NCBI GenBank assembly: GCA_009773615.1
Contig: WSYA01000014.1
Location: forward strand, 1 to 43,542
Source of the DNA: Gallionellaceae bacterium
Lineage (GTDB): Bacteria > Pseudomonadota > Gammaproteobacteria > Burkholderiales > Gallionellaceae
Reading direction: 5' to 3'
DNA length: 43,542 nucleotides
The notes under the pieces are model-generated. The model saw only the letters and a list, made by a program, of their open reading frames with translations, made no database searches and had not been told where the DNA came from. Numbering within the stretch: the first letter of the stretch is position 1; every line of letters starts with the position of its first letter. A program made the position numbers and the translations under genes. Positions 37,305-43,542 of this stretch are shown in pieces.

Positions 37305-37334
37305 ATTATGGCACGGTAGAAAACAAATAATCAA
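37305..37334 (-). promoter_or_regulatory. Candidate promoter of the 58-aa gene group
   Basis: Minus-strand TTGATT (37329-37334), 18 bases, then CATAAT (37305-37310). The leader to the ATG at 37221 would be about 77 bases. The stretch 37222-37432 has no other gene. Confidence 0.4.
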
Positions 37335-37371
37335 CGAGACTTATCGCGCTCGATTCATGCCCCAAGAAAGC

Positions 37372-37387
37372 GTTAAGTTGACTTAAC
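37372..37387. promoter_or_regulatory. 16-bp palindrome downstream of ribE
   Basis: GTTAAGT-TG-ACTTAAC has perfect 7-bp arms. It lies 45 bases after the ribE stop and 38 bases upstream of the -35 of the candidate promoter at 37305-37334. No U-run follows on either strand, so an operator is more likely than a terminator. Confidence 0.35.
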
Positions 37388-37432
37388 TTGCTCCATTTTG
37401 GCCTAATTAAGCAACAAAATATTTCGGCGAAA

Positions 37433-38023
37433 TCACCCCGCCGTCATCATGCGCTCGACATAACGCGCGATCAGGTCGATTTCAAGATTCACTTTCGCAC
37501 CTGCGCATATTTGATTGAGCGTAGTGACCGCCAAAGTATGCGGAATGAGATTCACCTCGAATTCGGAACCGGCGACATGGTTCACCGTGAGACTCACTCC
37601 GTTGATGGTGATGGAGCCTTTCACCGCGATATATTTTGCCAGAGCATGGGGGGCGCGCACGATCAGACGCCAACTTTCCCCGATGTCGTTAAAGGCCACC
37701 ACGTCGCCCACTCCATCCACATGACCGCTGACCAAATGGCCACCCAAGCGGTCAGAAAGCCGCAACGCCTTTTCCAAATTGACCAACGCACCTTGTTTTT
37801 CCAGTCCGATGGTGCAATCCAAGGTTTCGCGCGACACGTCCACCGTAAACACCTTACCGTCTATCTTTACCACAGTGAGGCATACGCCACTCACTGCAAT
37901 GCTGTCGCCGAGCTGCACATCATCCATGCCGAGCTCTTCGGTGGTAACGCTTAAGCGCAAACCGCCATCGCGGTTCTGTGCGCTAGTGATCGTGCCTACA
38001 TCGGCGATAATTCCACTAAACAT
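37433..38023 (-). CDS. ribE: Riboflavin synthase alpha chain
   Basis: 196 residues with two tandem lumazine-binding repeats: MFSGIIADVGTI and DSIAVSGVCLTVV in the first, LGGHLVSGHVDGVG and KGSITINGVSLTV in the second. It dismutates two 6,7-dimethyl-8-ribityllumazine molecules to riboflavin. It lies 2 bases after ribD. Called ribC in some older naming. Length and motifs are typical. Confidence 0.96.
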   Translation of the reverse strand: MFSGIIADVGTITSAQNRDGGLRLSVTTEELGMDDVQLGDSIAVSGVCLTVVKIDGKVFTVDVSRETLDCTIGLEKQGALVNLEKALRLSDRLGGHLVSGHVDGVGDVVAFNDIGESWRLIVRAPHALAKYIAVKGSITINGVSLTVNHVAGSEFEVNLIPHTLAVTTLNQICAGAKVNLEIDLIARYVERMMTAG

Positions 38024-38025
38024 GC

Positions 38026-39120
38026 TTATCCCTTTTTAACTTTCACCACGATACGCAAATCCTTGCCTACATGGCGCACGTCTTGCCACTCCAATTCCAC
38101 GCGCTCATCAAGACTGCACAACTCACCCAATTGCGCCATTCCGCGTGCCATATCGCCCAATAACTGCGGGGCAAAATACAACACCAACTCATCCACCAGC
38201 CCGGATCGCAACAATGCGCCATTCAGTGTGCTTCCGGCTTCCACCAGCACTTCGTTGCAGCCGATGGATGCCAAGTGCCGCAACGTGGCAAGCAAATCGA
38301 CCCTACCGCTTTCATCCGTCAGCAGCACAACCTGCGCCCCTGCTTGTTTTAAAGCAACCATCTTTTCGGCATCCGCTGTTGCCGCAACGACCAGCGCCTG
38401 TCCGCCTTGGAGTAACTTTGCCTTCGGCGAAATACGCAGATGGCTATCCAGCACCACGCGCAACGGCTGCCGCGTAGTGGCGACATGACGCACGGTGAGT
38501 TGCGCATCGTCTTCCAATATGGTGTCAATACCCGTCAGCACGGCGCAGGAACGCGCACGCCAGACATGCACGTCGCGCCGCGCCGCCTCGCCGGTGATCC
38601 ATTGACTCTCGCCATTGGCAAGCGCAGTGCGCCCATCCAGACTCATGGCGATCTTGCTGCGCACCCACGGCAAACCTTTGCTCATGCGCGTAACGAAACC
38701 GATATTAAGAGCACGGGCTTCGATTTCCATCAAACCGCATTCCACCGCGATCCCCGCTGCGCGCAACTTGGCGACACCCTGCCCTGCCACCAGCGGATTT
38801 GGGTCTTGCATGGCCACAACGACACGCGCCACGCCCGCCGCGATGAGCGCATCGGCACAGGGCGGCGTGCGACCGAAATGAGCGCAAGGCTCCAGCGTGA
38901 CGTAAGCAGTCGCACCGCGCGCCTTATCTCCTGCCGCACGCAAGGCCAGAGGTTCGGCATGGGGCTCGCCAGCCCGCTCGTGCCGACCTTCGCCGACGAC
39001 AACGCCATCATTTACCAGCACGCAGCCCACACGCGGATTAGGCGTCGTCGTAAACAACCCCAGCTCCGCAAGATGCAGCGCTTGTGCCATCCATACGCTG
39101 TCGGTTGCTTTCATGGTCAT
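38026..39120 (-). CDS. ribD: Bifunctional riboflavin deaminase/reductase
   Basis: 364 residues. The N-terminal cytidine deaminase-like domain has the zinc motif EPHAEPLAL (HAE) and [14 protein letters not shown]. The C-terminal reductase domain starts [15 protein letters not shown] and includes [11 protein letters not shown] and [15 protein letters not shown]. It catalyses the second and third steps of riboflavin synthesis. Its start overlaps the nrdR stop (ATGA). Another ATG two codons later is equally possible. Confidence 0.96.
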   Translation of the reverse strand: MTMKATDSVWMAQALHLAELGLFTTTPNPRVGCVLVNDGVVVGEGRHERAGEPHAEPLALRAAGDKARGATAYVTLEPCAHFGRTPPCADALIAAGVARVVVAMQDPNPLVAGQGVAKLRAAGIAVECGLMEIEARALNIGFVTRMSKGLPWVRSKIAMSLDGRTALANGESQWITGEAARRDVHVWRARSCAVLTGIDTILEDDAQLTVRHVATTRQPLRVVLDSHLRISPKAKLLQGGQALVVAATADAEKMVALKQAGAQVVLLTDESGRVDLLATLRHLASIGCNEVLVEAGSTLNGALLRSGLVDELVLYFAPQLLGDMARGMAQLGELCSLDERVELEWQDVRHVGKDLRIVVKVKKG

Positions 39121-39593
39121 TCAGGCTTGCGACGCTTAACGGGGGGTTTGGTCACGGCATTGATGGCATCGGAGAAATCGCCCACGTCCTGAAAACTTTT
39201 GTAGACCGAGGCGAAGCGAATGTAAGCGACCTTATCCAATTTGAGCAATTCCTTCATCACCATCTCGCCGATCTGGCGCGAACCGATCTCGCGCTCGCCC
39301 AGAGCAAACACTTTTTGCGTGACGTGATCGACGGCCGCATCCACCAACTCGGTGGATACCGGTCGCTTGTGCAACGCGCGCGAAAAACTGGTGCGCAACT
39401 TTTCCGCGTCGAATTCGCTGCGCATGCCGTTCTGTTTGACCACCTGCGGCATACGCAGCTCCACAGTTTCGTGGGTAGTGAAACGCTTGTCGCATAACAA
39501 ACAGCGCCGACGACGGCGAACGTTATCGCCCTCGTCGTTCTCGCGCGTGTCCACCACTTGGGTATCGGAATGTTTACAGAAAGGACATTTCAT
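39117..39593 (-). CDS. nrdR: Transcriptional repressor NrdR
   Basis: 158 residues. A zinc ribbon at the N-terminus ([17 protein letters not shown], then [12 protein letters not shown]) is followed by an ATP-cone domain ([29 protein letters not shown]). It represses ribonucleotide reductase genes in response to dATP/ATP. The link to ribD and to glyA upstream is a widespread arrangement. No nrd gene is in the window. Confidence 0.96.
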   Translation of the reverse strand: MKCPFCKHSDTQVVDTRENDEGDNVRRRRRCLLCDKRFTTHETVELRMPQVVKQNGMRSEFDAEKLRTSFSRALHKRPVSTELVDAAVDHVTQKVFALGEREIGSRQIGEMVMKELLKLDKVAYIRFASVYKSFQDVGDFSDAINAVTKPPVKRRKPE

Positions 39594-39602
39594 AAGGGCG
39601 GT

Positions 39603-39680
39603 CGTTAGCCGTTAGGCGCTAGTTATTAGATGGGGTCGCCGCTACGCGGCGAATTATTAACTAACGACTAGCGGCTAACG
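39603..39680. repeat. Imperfect inverted repeat between glyA and nrdR
   Basis: The left arm CGTTAGCCGTTAGGCGCTAG and the right arm ending TAGCGGCTAACG pair over about 27 positions with about five mismatches, around an inner perfect CGCCGC-TAC-GCGGCG hairpin. The GTTAG/CTAAC words recur several times. It resembles a dispersed, folding intergenic repeat (REP- or MITE-like) and would fold in the glyA-nrdR transcript. Confidence 0.55.
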
Positions 39681-39692
39681 TCTAGTAACTAA

Positions 39693-40940
39693 CTAGGCTC
39701 CATACACCGGAAACTGTGTTGTCAGCTTCTTCACTTCGCCTACGACGCGCGCGATCACCGCTTCATCGTTCGGTGCATCCAGTACGTCGGCAATCAAGTG
39801 TGCCAGCTTTTCGGCTTCGAGTTCTTTGAAGCCGCGCGTGGTCATCGCAGGAGAACCGATACGGATGCCCGAAGTGACGAACGGCTTCTCCGGGTCGTTG
39901 GGGATAGCATTTTTATTCACGGTGATGTGCGCCTTGCCCAATGCCGCCTCGGCATCCTTGCCGGTCAATTTCTTGGCGCGCAGGTCAACGAGGAACACAT
40001 GACTGTCGGTACGCCCAGAAACGATGCGCGCACCACGCTCGGTCAATACCTTCGCCATTACACGTGCGTTCTCGATCACCTGCTTTTGATACTCCTTGAA
40101 CTCCTTGCTTGCCGCCTCCTTAAACGCCACCGCTTTGGCCGCGATCACATGCATCAGCGGGCCGCCTTGCAGCGCGGGGAAAATCGCGGAATTCAACGCT
40201 TTCTCATGCCCGGCTTTGGCCAGAATCAAGCCGCCGCGCGGACCGCGCAAAGTCTTGTGCGTAGTGGTCGTCACAAAGTCGGCGATACCGACCGGATTCG
40301 GGTAATAGCCCGCAGCGATCAGTCCGGCATAGTGCGCCATGTCCACGAACAGATACGCACCGACGCTGTCGGCAATCGCGCGGAAGCGTTTCCAGTCGAT
40401 CACCAGCGCATAAGCGGAAGCGCCCGCCACGATCATCTTGGGCTTATGCTGTGTAGCCAAGGCTTGCACTTGATCGTAGTCGATTTCTTCTTTGTCATTC
40501 AAGCCGTACTGGATGGCGTTGTACAGCTTGCCGCTGATGTTCACCGATGCGCCGTGGGTAAGGTGCCCGCCATGCGCCAAGCTCATACCGAGGATCGTAT
40601 CACCGGGCTTGAGCACGGAAACGTACACAGCTTGGTTAGCTTGAGAACCGGAATGCGGCTGCACGTTGGCATACTCCGCACCGAACAGTGATTTCGCGCG
40701 GTCGATAGCCATCTGTTCCGCCACATCCACAAACTCACAACCGCCGTAGTAACGCTTGCCCGGATAACCTTCCGCATATTTGTTGGTGAGCTGACTGCCC
40801 TGCGCTTCCATCACCGCCGGGCTGGTGTAGTTTTCCGACGCGATCAGCTCAATGTGATCTTCCTGACGACGAGTTTCTTTCTGAATCGAATCCCACAATT
40901 CGGGATCAACGACAGCGAGGGTGTTTTTGCGCGAGAACAT
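39693..40940 (-). CDS. glyA: Serine hydroxymethyltransferase
   Basis: 415 residues, full length. PLP enzyme motifs are clear: [46 protein letters not shown], and the Lys-bearing [15 protein letters not shown]. It converts serine and tetrahydrofolate to glycine and methylene-tetrahydrofolate. GAAAGG precedes the ATG. It begins the run glyA-nrdR-ribD-ribE. I saw no riboswitch in the region before it. Confidence 0.97.
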   Translation of the reverse strand: MFSRKNTLAVVDPELWDSIQKETRRQEDHIELIASENYTSPAVMEAQGSQLTNKYAEGYPGKRYYGGCEFVDVAEQMAIDRAKSLFGAEYANVQPHSGSQANQAVYVSVLKPGDTILGMSLAHGGHLTHGASVNISGKLYNAIQYGLNDKEEIDYDQVQALATQHKPKMIVAGASAYALVIDWKRFRAIADSVGAYLFVDMAHYAGLIAAGYYPNPVGIADFVTTTTHKTLRGPRGGLILAKAGHEKALNSAIFPALQGGPLMHVIAAKAVAFKEAASKEFKEYQKQVIENARVMAKVLTERGARIVSGRTDSHVFLVDLRAKKLTGKDAEAALGKAHITVNKNAIPNDPEKPFVTSGIRIGSPAMTTRGFKELEAEKLAHLIADVLDAPNDEAVIARVVGEVKKLTTQFPVYGA

Positions 40941-41149
40941 GGCGGCCTTTCAAATTAAGATGGAAAACGGTAAGTCGCATATTTTATCACGCCGTCTCGA
41001 ATACGCCACGTTGACCAAATCTAGGCTGCTTTCATATCACCGCCGGGATGCAGGCATTCATTAACAACGCGTTCCAAATTAATCGGCCGCTGTCATCCCG
41101 TCTCCCTGCTCTTTCGCGTTAGAGCAATTTAGCTCATTTCTGAGCTGGG
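40941..41149. other. Intergenic region with two tandem hairpins between glyA and the cassette array
   Basis: No gene is seen. TGCTCT/AGAGCA (41107-41126) and AGCTCA-TTTC-TGAGCT (41131-41146) form two small perfect hairpins, 4 bases apart, next to the decayed attC. They may slow transcription leaving the last cassette. The glyA promoter must lie near 40960-41030 (a TGATAAAAT stretch is present), but I cannot define both hexamers. Confidence 0.4.
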
Positions 41150-41207
41150 GGTAAGATACAAGGGGCTGCGCGCTTTTGCGCAGTCCCGCTTGAGCGTAGG
41201 GTTATAA
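41150..41207 (-). other. Decayed terminal attC site (SRPBCC/MarR cassette)
   Basis: On the minus strand R'' TTATAAC (41201-41207) is followed by L'' GCTCAAGCGGGAC and an imperfect hairpin (CTGCGC-AAAA-GCGCGCAG) in which the left arm has extra C and A bases, the attC hallmark. The R'' box with its flank (GGCTTATAAC) is the exact complement of the first bases of this cassette (GTTATAAGCC). The expected R' GTTRRRY is not found, so the site is mutated or cut off at the end of the array. The MarR stop codon lies inside R''. Confidence 0.6.
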
Positions 41208-41678
41208 GCCATTGCTGGAAATAACCGAGATTGTCAGAGATTTATATGTCTCTAACTGCCGTTCCGTTAAGCAGGAAAAGAAATCGTCATCGGCTTTCTC
41301 GATAGCGACAACGGCTTTTTGAATCACCCTTCTCCCTTTGACCGTGAACCTAACATTAATTGCTCTACTATCGGTTGATGATTGCTCCCTTAATACAAGA
41401 TCATCATCTTCAAGTTTTCGAACTGCCTTTGAAAGAGTCATTTTGTCTATTTTTGAATGTTCCACAACATGAGCCTGAGTTGTTGGTTCTCCCTGTTCCT
41501 CAAACCATCTTAATGAAGCCAATATTGCATACTGAGTTTGTGTGATTCCGAATTCGCCCAGTACTTCCGATAGTCGTCTCTGCCACAATGCAGTAATTTT
41601 CCAAAGCAGAAAACCCGCGCTATCATCTGCTTTGGAATGCTTGAATAGTGAAGAATCAGACACTTTTTGCTTTTTCAA
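41202..41678 (-). CDS. MarR-family transcriptional regulator
   Basis: 158 residues with the MarR winged helix: LWKITALWQRRLSEVLGEFG, ITQTQYAILASLRWFEE, the recognition region SKIDKMTLSKAVRKLEDDDLV, and the wing SSTDSRAINVRFTVKGR. It overlaps the 3' end of the SRPBCC gene by 23 bases, and its TAA stop falls in the attC R'' box. It probably binds the palindrome at the head of the same cassette and so controls itself and its partner. The ligand is unknown. Base composition is more AT-rich than in the chromosomal genes nearby. Confidence 0.88.
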   Translation of the reverse strand: MKKQKVSDSSLFKHSKADDSAGFLLWKITALWQRRLSEVLGEFGITQTQYAILASLRWFEEQGEPTTQAHVVEHSKIDKMTLSKAVRKLEDDDLVLREQSSTDSRAINVRFTVKGRRVIQKAVVAIEKADDDFFSCLTERQLETYKSLTISVISSNGL

Positions 41679-42075
41679 TCAGGTTTTCTGTTTGCTCCAT
41701 CATTCCATTCGCAACATCTTCTGCGACGATTTTTCTCCACACAAAGGACAATGGCCCTTCAATACTCATCGTTGTTTTTATTTCCAATTCATCACCGTGG
41801 ATAACGAACTCATGGGAACCATACATCTTGGCACCGGGGAAACGCGTCAAGTCTGTAAACTGCCTATTTGGCTCTACCTTTATAATCTCAATATTGACTT
41901 TCGGCCCGCCTTTGGGCTTGAGCAAAAAAGTATTACCGACCTTGAACTCGCCCTCTAGTTTTGTGTATTCGATGTCACTTTGCCATGTGTGCCATTGATT
42001 TAAATCCGTCCATACTTTCCATACTTGTTCTGCTTTCAATCCCTGAACTTTTTTGCTGTAAGTTTTGCTCCACAT
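41656..42075 (-). CDS. SRPBCC (START/Bet v1-like) family protein
   Basis: 139 residues from ATG 42075, which follows GGAGAGGAAC. SRPBCC features include VWKVWTDLNQWHTWQSDIEY at the start, GNTFLLKPKGGPKVNIEI, and a long C-terminal helix (DVANGMMEQTENLIEKAK). The fold forms a hydrophobic ligand pocket; members bind lipids or aromatic compounds or act in toxin-like or polyketide roles. Its pairing with a MarR regulator suggests response to a small hydrophobic molecule. The frame continues upstream through the attC but without start signals. Confidence 0.82.
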   Translation of the reverse strand: MWSKTYSKKVQGLKAEQVWKVWTDLNQWHTWQSDIEYTKLEGEFKVGNTFLLKPKGGPKVNIEIIKVEPNRQFTDLTRFPGAKMYGSHEFVIHGDELEIKTTMSIEGPLSFVWRKIVAEDVANGMMEQTENLIEKAKSV

Positions 42076-42108
42076 GTTCCTCTCCCTAGTGTTGTTTGAC
42101 AGGAGATA

Positions 42109-42137
42109 ATGATAAACCGGTTTACCATATGCTGCAA
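42109..42137 (-). promoter_or_regulatory. Cassette-borne promoter with palindromic operator
   Basis: Minus-strand TTGCAG (42132-42137), 17 bases, then TATCAT (42109-42114). ATGGTAAACCGGTTTATCAT at 42109-42128 is palindromic at 18 of 20 positions with a perfect 12-bp core TAAACCGGTTTA. It covers the -10 and most of the spacer. The MarR encoded in the same cassette is the obvious candidate to bind it. Confidence 0.6.
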
Positions 42138-42148
42138 GCGGATGATGG

Positions 42149-42212
42149 CTTATAACGTTTGCGTTAACCGGCGCGCTGCTTTTGCGCGTCCGTGTTGAAC
42201 GCGTTGTTATGC
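42149..42212 (-). other. attC recombination site 1 (DUF2306 cassette)
   Basis: On the minus strand: R'' GCATAAC, spacer, L'' GTTCAACACGG, hairpin centre GCGC-AAAAGCA-GCGC, L' CCGGTTAAC, spacer, R' GTTATAA. L'' carries the extra C typical of attC relative to L'. The stop codon of the DUF2306 gene lies inside (42164), so the last residues (NTDAQKQRAG) are encoded by the attC itself. Confidence 0.88.
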
Positions 42213-42837
42213 GCGGTGTTGTATCGCCACTCTGCGAACGCCAAATTTGGCACCCAACATAGCCAAGCAATGATGGGGTAGGCCAGCGAAAACTCTACAC
42301 CAGCGGCCATAGAGGTTGGGAGGTAGAGACGCAACATGACAGCGGCAAATGTGAGAGAAAAGTTTCGAACCATCCACTTCCGATGCTCGGCGATAGCGCC
42401 ACGGCGGATAGCGAGATAGGCACGTAAACCCGTATAAAGCCAAAGCACCGCAAGCACCGCAAAGCCGAGCTTGGCCATGAGACCGCCGTATGCAAATTGG
42501 GACATGTAAAGGCCGGATAAACCGCCGACAAGAATACCCACCGCCAAATAGGTGCGACCGAACCAGCGATGGATATTTGTGTGTTGTTGCCTGAGATGTT
42601 CAGAAAACTGAAACGGGCCAAGTGTCAAGGCAACAATAGAAGCGAATGCATGGACATATATGCCAGTAGAGTGCGCCAGAAAATTCGCCTTCATGTCAGG
42701 ATGTACCATCGACCCCAACGGTAAAAAACCATAGGCGAATACCGCATATCCGGCTACGCCGAGTCATAGGCGAATACCGCATATCCGGCTACGCCGAGTG
42801 TTAAGAAGTAGAGCAAGCCATTGCTAATTGAACGCAT
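42164..42837 (-). pseudogene. DUF2306 membrane protein gene frameshifted by a 35-bp tandem duplication
   Basis: ATG 42837 follows AAGGA and begins MRSISNGLLYFLTLGVAGYA, but after VFAY the frame stops at DSA because of the repeat at 42730-42799. With one copy removed the frame continues VFAY-GFLPLGSMVHPDMKANF and on to the end as a protein of about 212 residues with four to five membrane helices: YVHAFASIVALTLGPFQF, HRWFGRTYLAVG, MAKLGFAVLAVLWLYTG and EHRKWMVRNFSLTFAAVMLR. The HRW and EHRKWM motifs are those of DUF2306 membrane proteins. The part from 42718 could be translated alone from an internal ATG but would lack the first helix. Confidence 0.8.
42730..42799. repeat. Perfect 35-bp tandem duplication
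   Basis: The unit starting CATAGGCGAATACCGC and ending CTACGCCGAGT occurs twice without a mismatch (42730-42764, 42765-42799). Since 35 is not a multiple of three it shifts the DUF2306 frame. Identity of the copies suggests a recent event, and loss of one copy by slippage would restore the gene. Confidence 0.95.
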
Positions 42838-42857
42838 AGGGTATCCTTGAGTTGAGC

Positions 42858-42926
42858 GCATAACGTTTGACATAACCGGTTGGCGCGGCTTTATCGCGCC
42901 AGTCCGTGTTGATGGATGGGTTGGGC
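42858..42926 (-). other. attC recombination site 2 (VanY cassette)
   Basis: On the minus strand: R'' GCCCAAC (42920-42926, perfect RYYYAAC), L'' CATCAACACGG, hairpin TGGCGCG-ATAAAG-CCGCGCCA, L' CCGGTTATG, R' GTTATGC (42858-42864). L'' has the extra C and A relative to L'. The VanY stop codon (42891) is inside the site, so the last residues of that protein come from attC sequence. Confidence 0.9.
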
Positions 42927-43427
42927 GTCTTTGAAGCACCAATGCCAAGGCTCATATTGGTAACCACAGTTATTGCCAATGGGATAAGAGAGATAATAGC
43001 CAAATTCTGCGGCGCGTGCACTGAGCCAAGCAAACGCAGTGGTTTGCTCGAACTCTATTTCAAGCGCACGGCAACCGGGAGTTGATATGTCAATGGCGCG
43101 GCCAGTGTGGTGCTCGCTAAATCCTGGCGGGGCACAAACGGTGAGAATATCTTCGACGGCCACCCCAGTTTCAAGCTTTCGGCGAACTATTTCGGTTTGT
43201 CGGTCGATGCTGCGAAAGGCTGAGACGATGAATAGAGCGATGCCATCAACGAGCGCCGCCGCCTTGAGACGGCGCCATGCTTCGGCAGCAGCTGGGGCAA
43301 GTAGATGATCTCTGCCGTCCGCTCCAACTTCGGCACTTTCGAGGCTCGTCGCTTCCTCGCACTCTCGCAAGCCGCGTGCGGCTAACAGTTCGCACGATAT
43401 TCCAAGTGCAACAAGGTGCGAGTGCAT
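42891..43427 (-). CDS. VanY-type D,D-carboxypeptidase family protein (cassette gene)
   Basis: 178 residues from ATG 43427 (a TTG at 43445 would add six). The peptidase M15 zinc site is intact: SEHHTGRAID (His106, Asp113 in ATG numbering) and EPWHWCF (His162), plus SAFRS and the Tyr-rich end GYYLSYP. Family members cleave the terminal D-Ala of peptidoglycan stems. No signal peptide is visible, so access to the periplasm is unclear, and the start or role could differ. It fills one integron cassette, and its end runs into the attC. Confidence 0.85.
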   Translation of the reverse strand: MHSHLVALGISCELLAARGLRECEEATSLESAEVGADGRDHLLAPAAAEAWRRLKAAALVDGIALFIVSAFRSIDRQTEIVRRKLETGVAVEDILTVCAPPGFSEHHTGRAIDISTPGCRALEIEFEQTTAFAWLSARAAEFGYYLSYPIGNNCGYQYEPWHWCFKDAQPIHQHGLAR

Positions 43428-43439
43428 GCGGATCAAGAC

Positions 43440-43446
43440 GCCCAAC
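43440..43446 (-). other. Cassette boundary R box GTTGGGC
   Basis: Minus-strand GTTGGGC fits the GTTRRRY core perfectly and matches the R'' of the VanY cassette's own attC (GCCCAAC). It is the 3' end of an attC or attI that lies to the right. In the last 96 bases I find no complete attC folding with it, so an attI, or a long attC reaching beyond the window, is expected. Confidence 0.6.
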
Positions 43447-43542
43447 GTGGATCGAGTTGAGCGGCACCCCCGCCAGACGGCTTGCGCTTATGGCAGGCGA
43501 GTAGCGAAACTGACGACGGAGATGTAAACGGTAGCGAGCCTG

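Larger units (their letters stand above)
41150..43446 (-). mobile_element. Array of three integron gene cassettes
   Basis: Two clear attC sites and one decayed site, all in the same orientation, follow the 3' ends of three gene units on the minus strand. Cassette limits at G|TT are 43445-42864 (VanY-type), 42863-42156 (DUF2306) and from 42155 down to about 41150 (SRPBCC and MarR). In each the attC R'' is the reverse complement of that cassette's own first bases: GCCCAAC with GTTGGGC, GCATAAC with GTTATGC, CTTATAAC with GTTATAAG. This self-match is what recombination of circular cassettes predicts. Integrase and attI are not in the window. Confidence 0.85.

Noticed and set aside
40941..41201. 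Glycine or folate riboswitch before glyA
   Set aside because: No conserved aptamer cores could be recognised. The hairpins present are small and lie near the attC, far from the glyA start.
42164..42270. N-terminal extension of the SRPBCC protein through the attC site
   Set aside because: The frame is open but has no start signals there. ATG 42075 has a strong ribosome site and matches the domain start.

Overview
The window reads as chromosomal DNA of a betaproteobacterium. The gene content (sulfide:quinone oxidoreductase and siroheme genes, a Cys-type selD next to mnmH, short FeoB, rml rhamnose genes, nrdR-ribD-ribE) would fit the Nitrosomonadales, for example Gallionellaceae-like iron or sulfur oxidisers. 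That placement rests on recalled protein similarity, not on a search. Most genes from 179 to 28116 lie on the minus strand in tightly packed operons, many joined by ATGA stop/start overlaps.

Layout. 179-4827: an RND pump and a TolC-type channel behind a promoter whose spacer holds a near-perfect palindrome. 4941-5071: the decayed 3' end of an IS21-type istB gene. 5068-9069: a minus-strand group consisting of a small protein, an ankyrin protein, a gene split by an in-frame amber codon, siroheme synthase cysG, a DUF4202 protein, and the C-terminal glutaminase half of a CobB/DsrN-type amidase. At about 9061-9072 that half gene meets the C-terminal half of a plus-strand sulfide:quinone oxidoreductase. 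Both genes have lost their 5' halves, as one deletion between divergent genes would leave.

9974-21325: seven minus-strand genes spaced 11 to 94 bases apart. In transcription order they encode a CHASE2 Ser/Thr kinase, a PP2C phosphatase, a two-FHA protein, a CHASE2 adenylate cyclase, a class II-like cyclic nucleotide phosphodiesterase, a GAF-bearing GspE/PilB-type ATPase and a GAF-HD-GYP protein. Together they look like one membrane-sensing module that joins protein phosphorylation, cAMP and c-di-GMP turnover to a secretion or pilus motor. This is the best candidate here for an uncharacterised system.

21420-28116: uspA-like and terC-like genes, then rmlBACD running directly into sucCD. 28249-28324: tRNA-Thr(UGU) with one T-stem mismatch. 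28499-32630: feoAB, selD and mnmH. 32671-37221: two small envelope genes, HU, htpG behind a consensus heat-shock promoter, and a three-gene group starting with a 58-residue protein. 37433-40940: glyA, nrdR, ribD and ribE.

41150-43446: integron gene cassettes in minus orientation. They encode a VanY-type peptidase, a DUF2306 membrane protein and a SRPBCC/MarR pair. Two attC sites are clear and a third is decayed. In all three cassettes the R'' box of the attC is the exact reverse complement of the cassette's own first bases, as expected for excised circles. The DUF2306 gene is frameshifted by a perfect 35-bp tandem duplication. No integrase, rRNA, CRISPR array or phage gene is visible.
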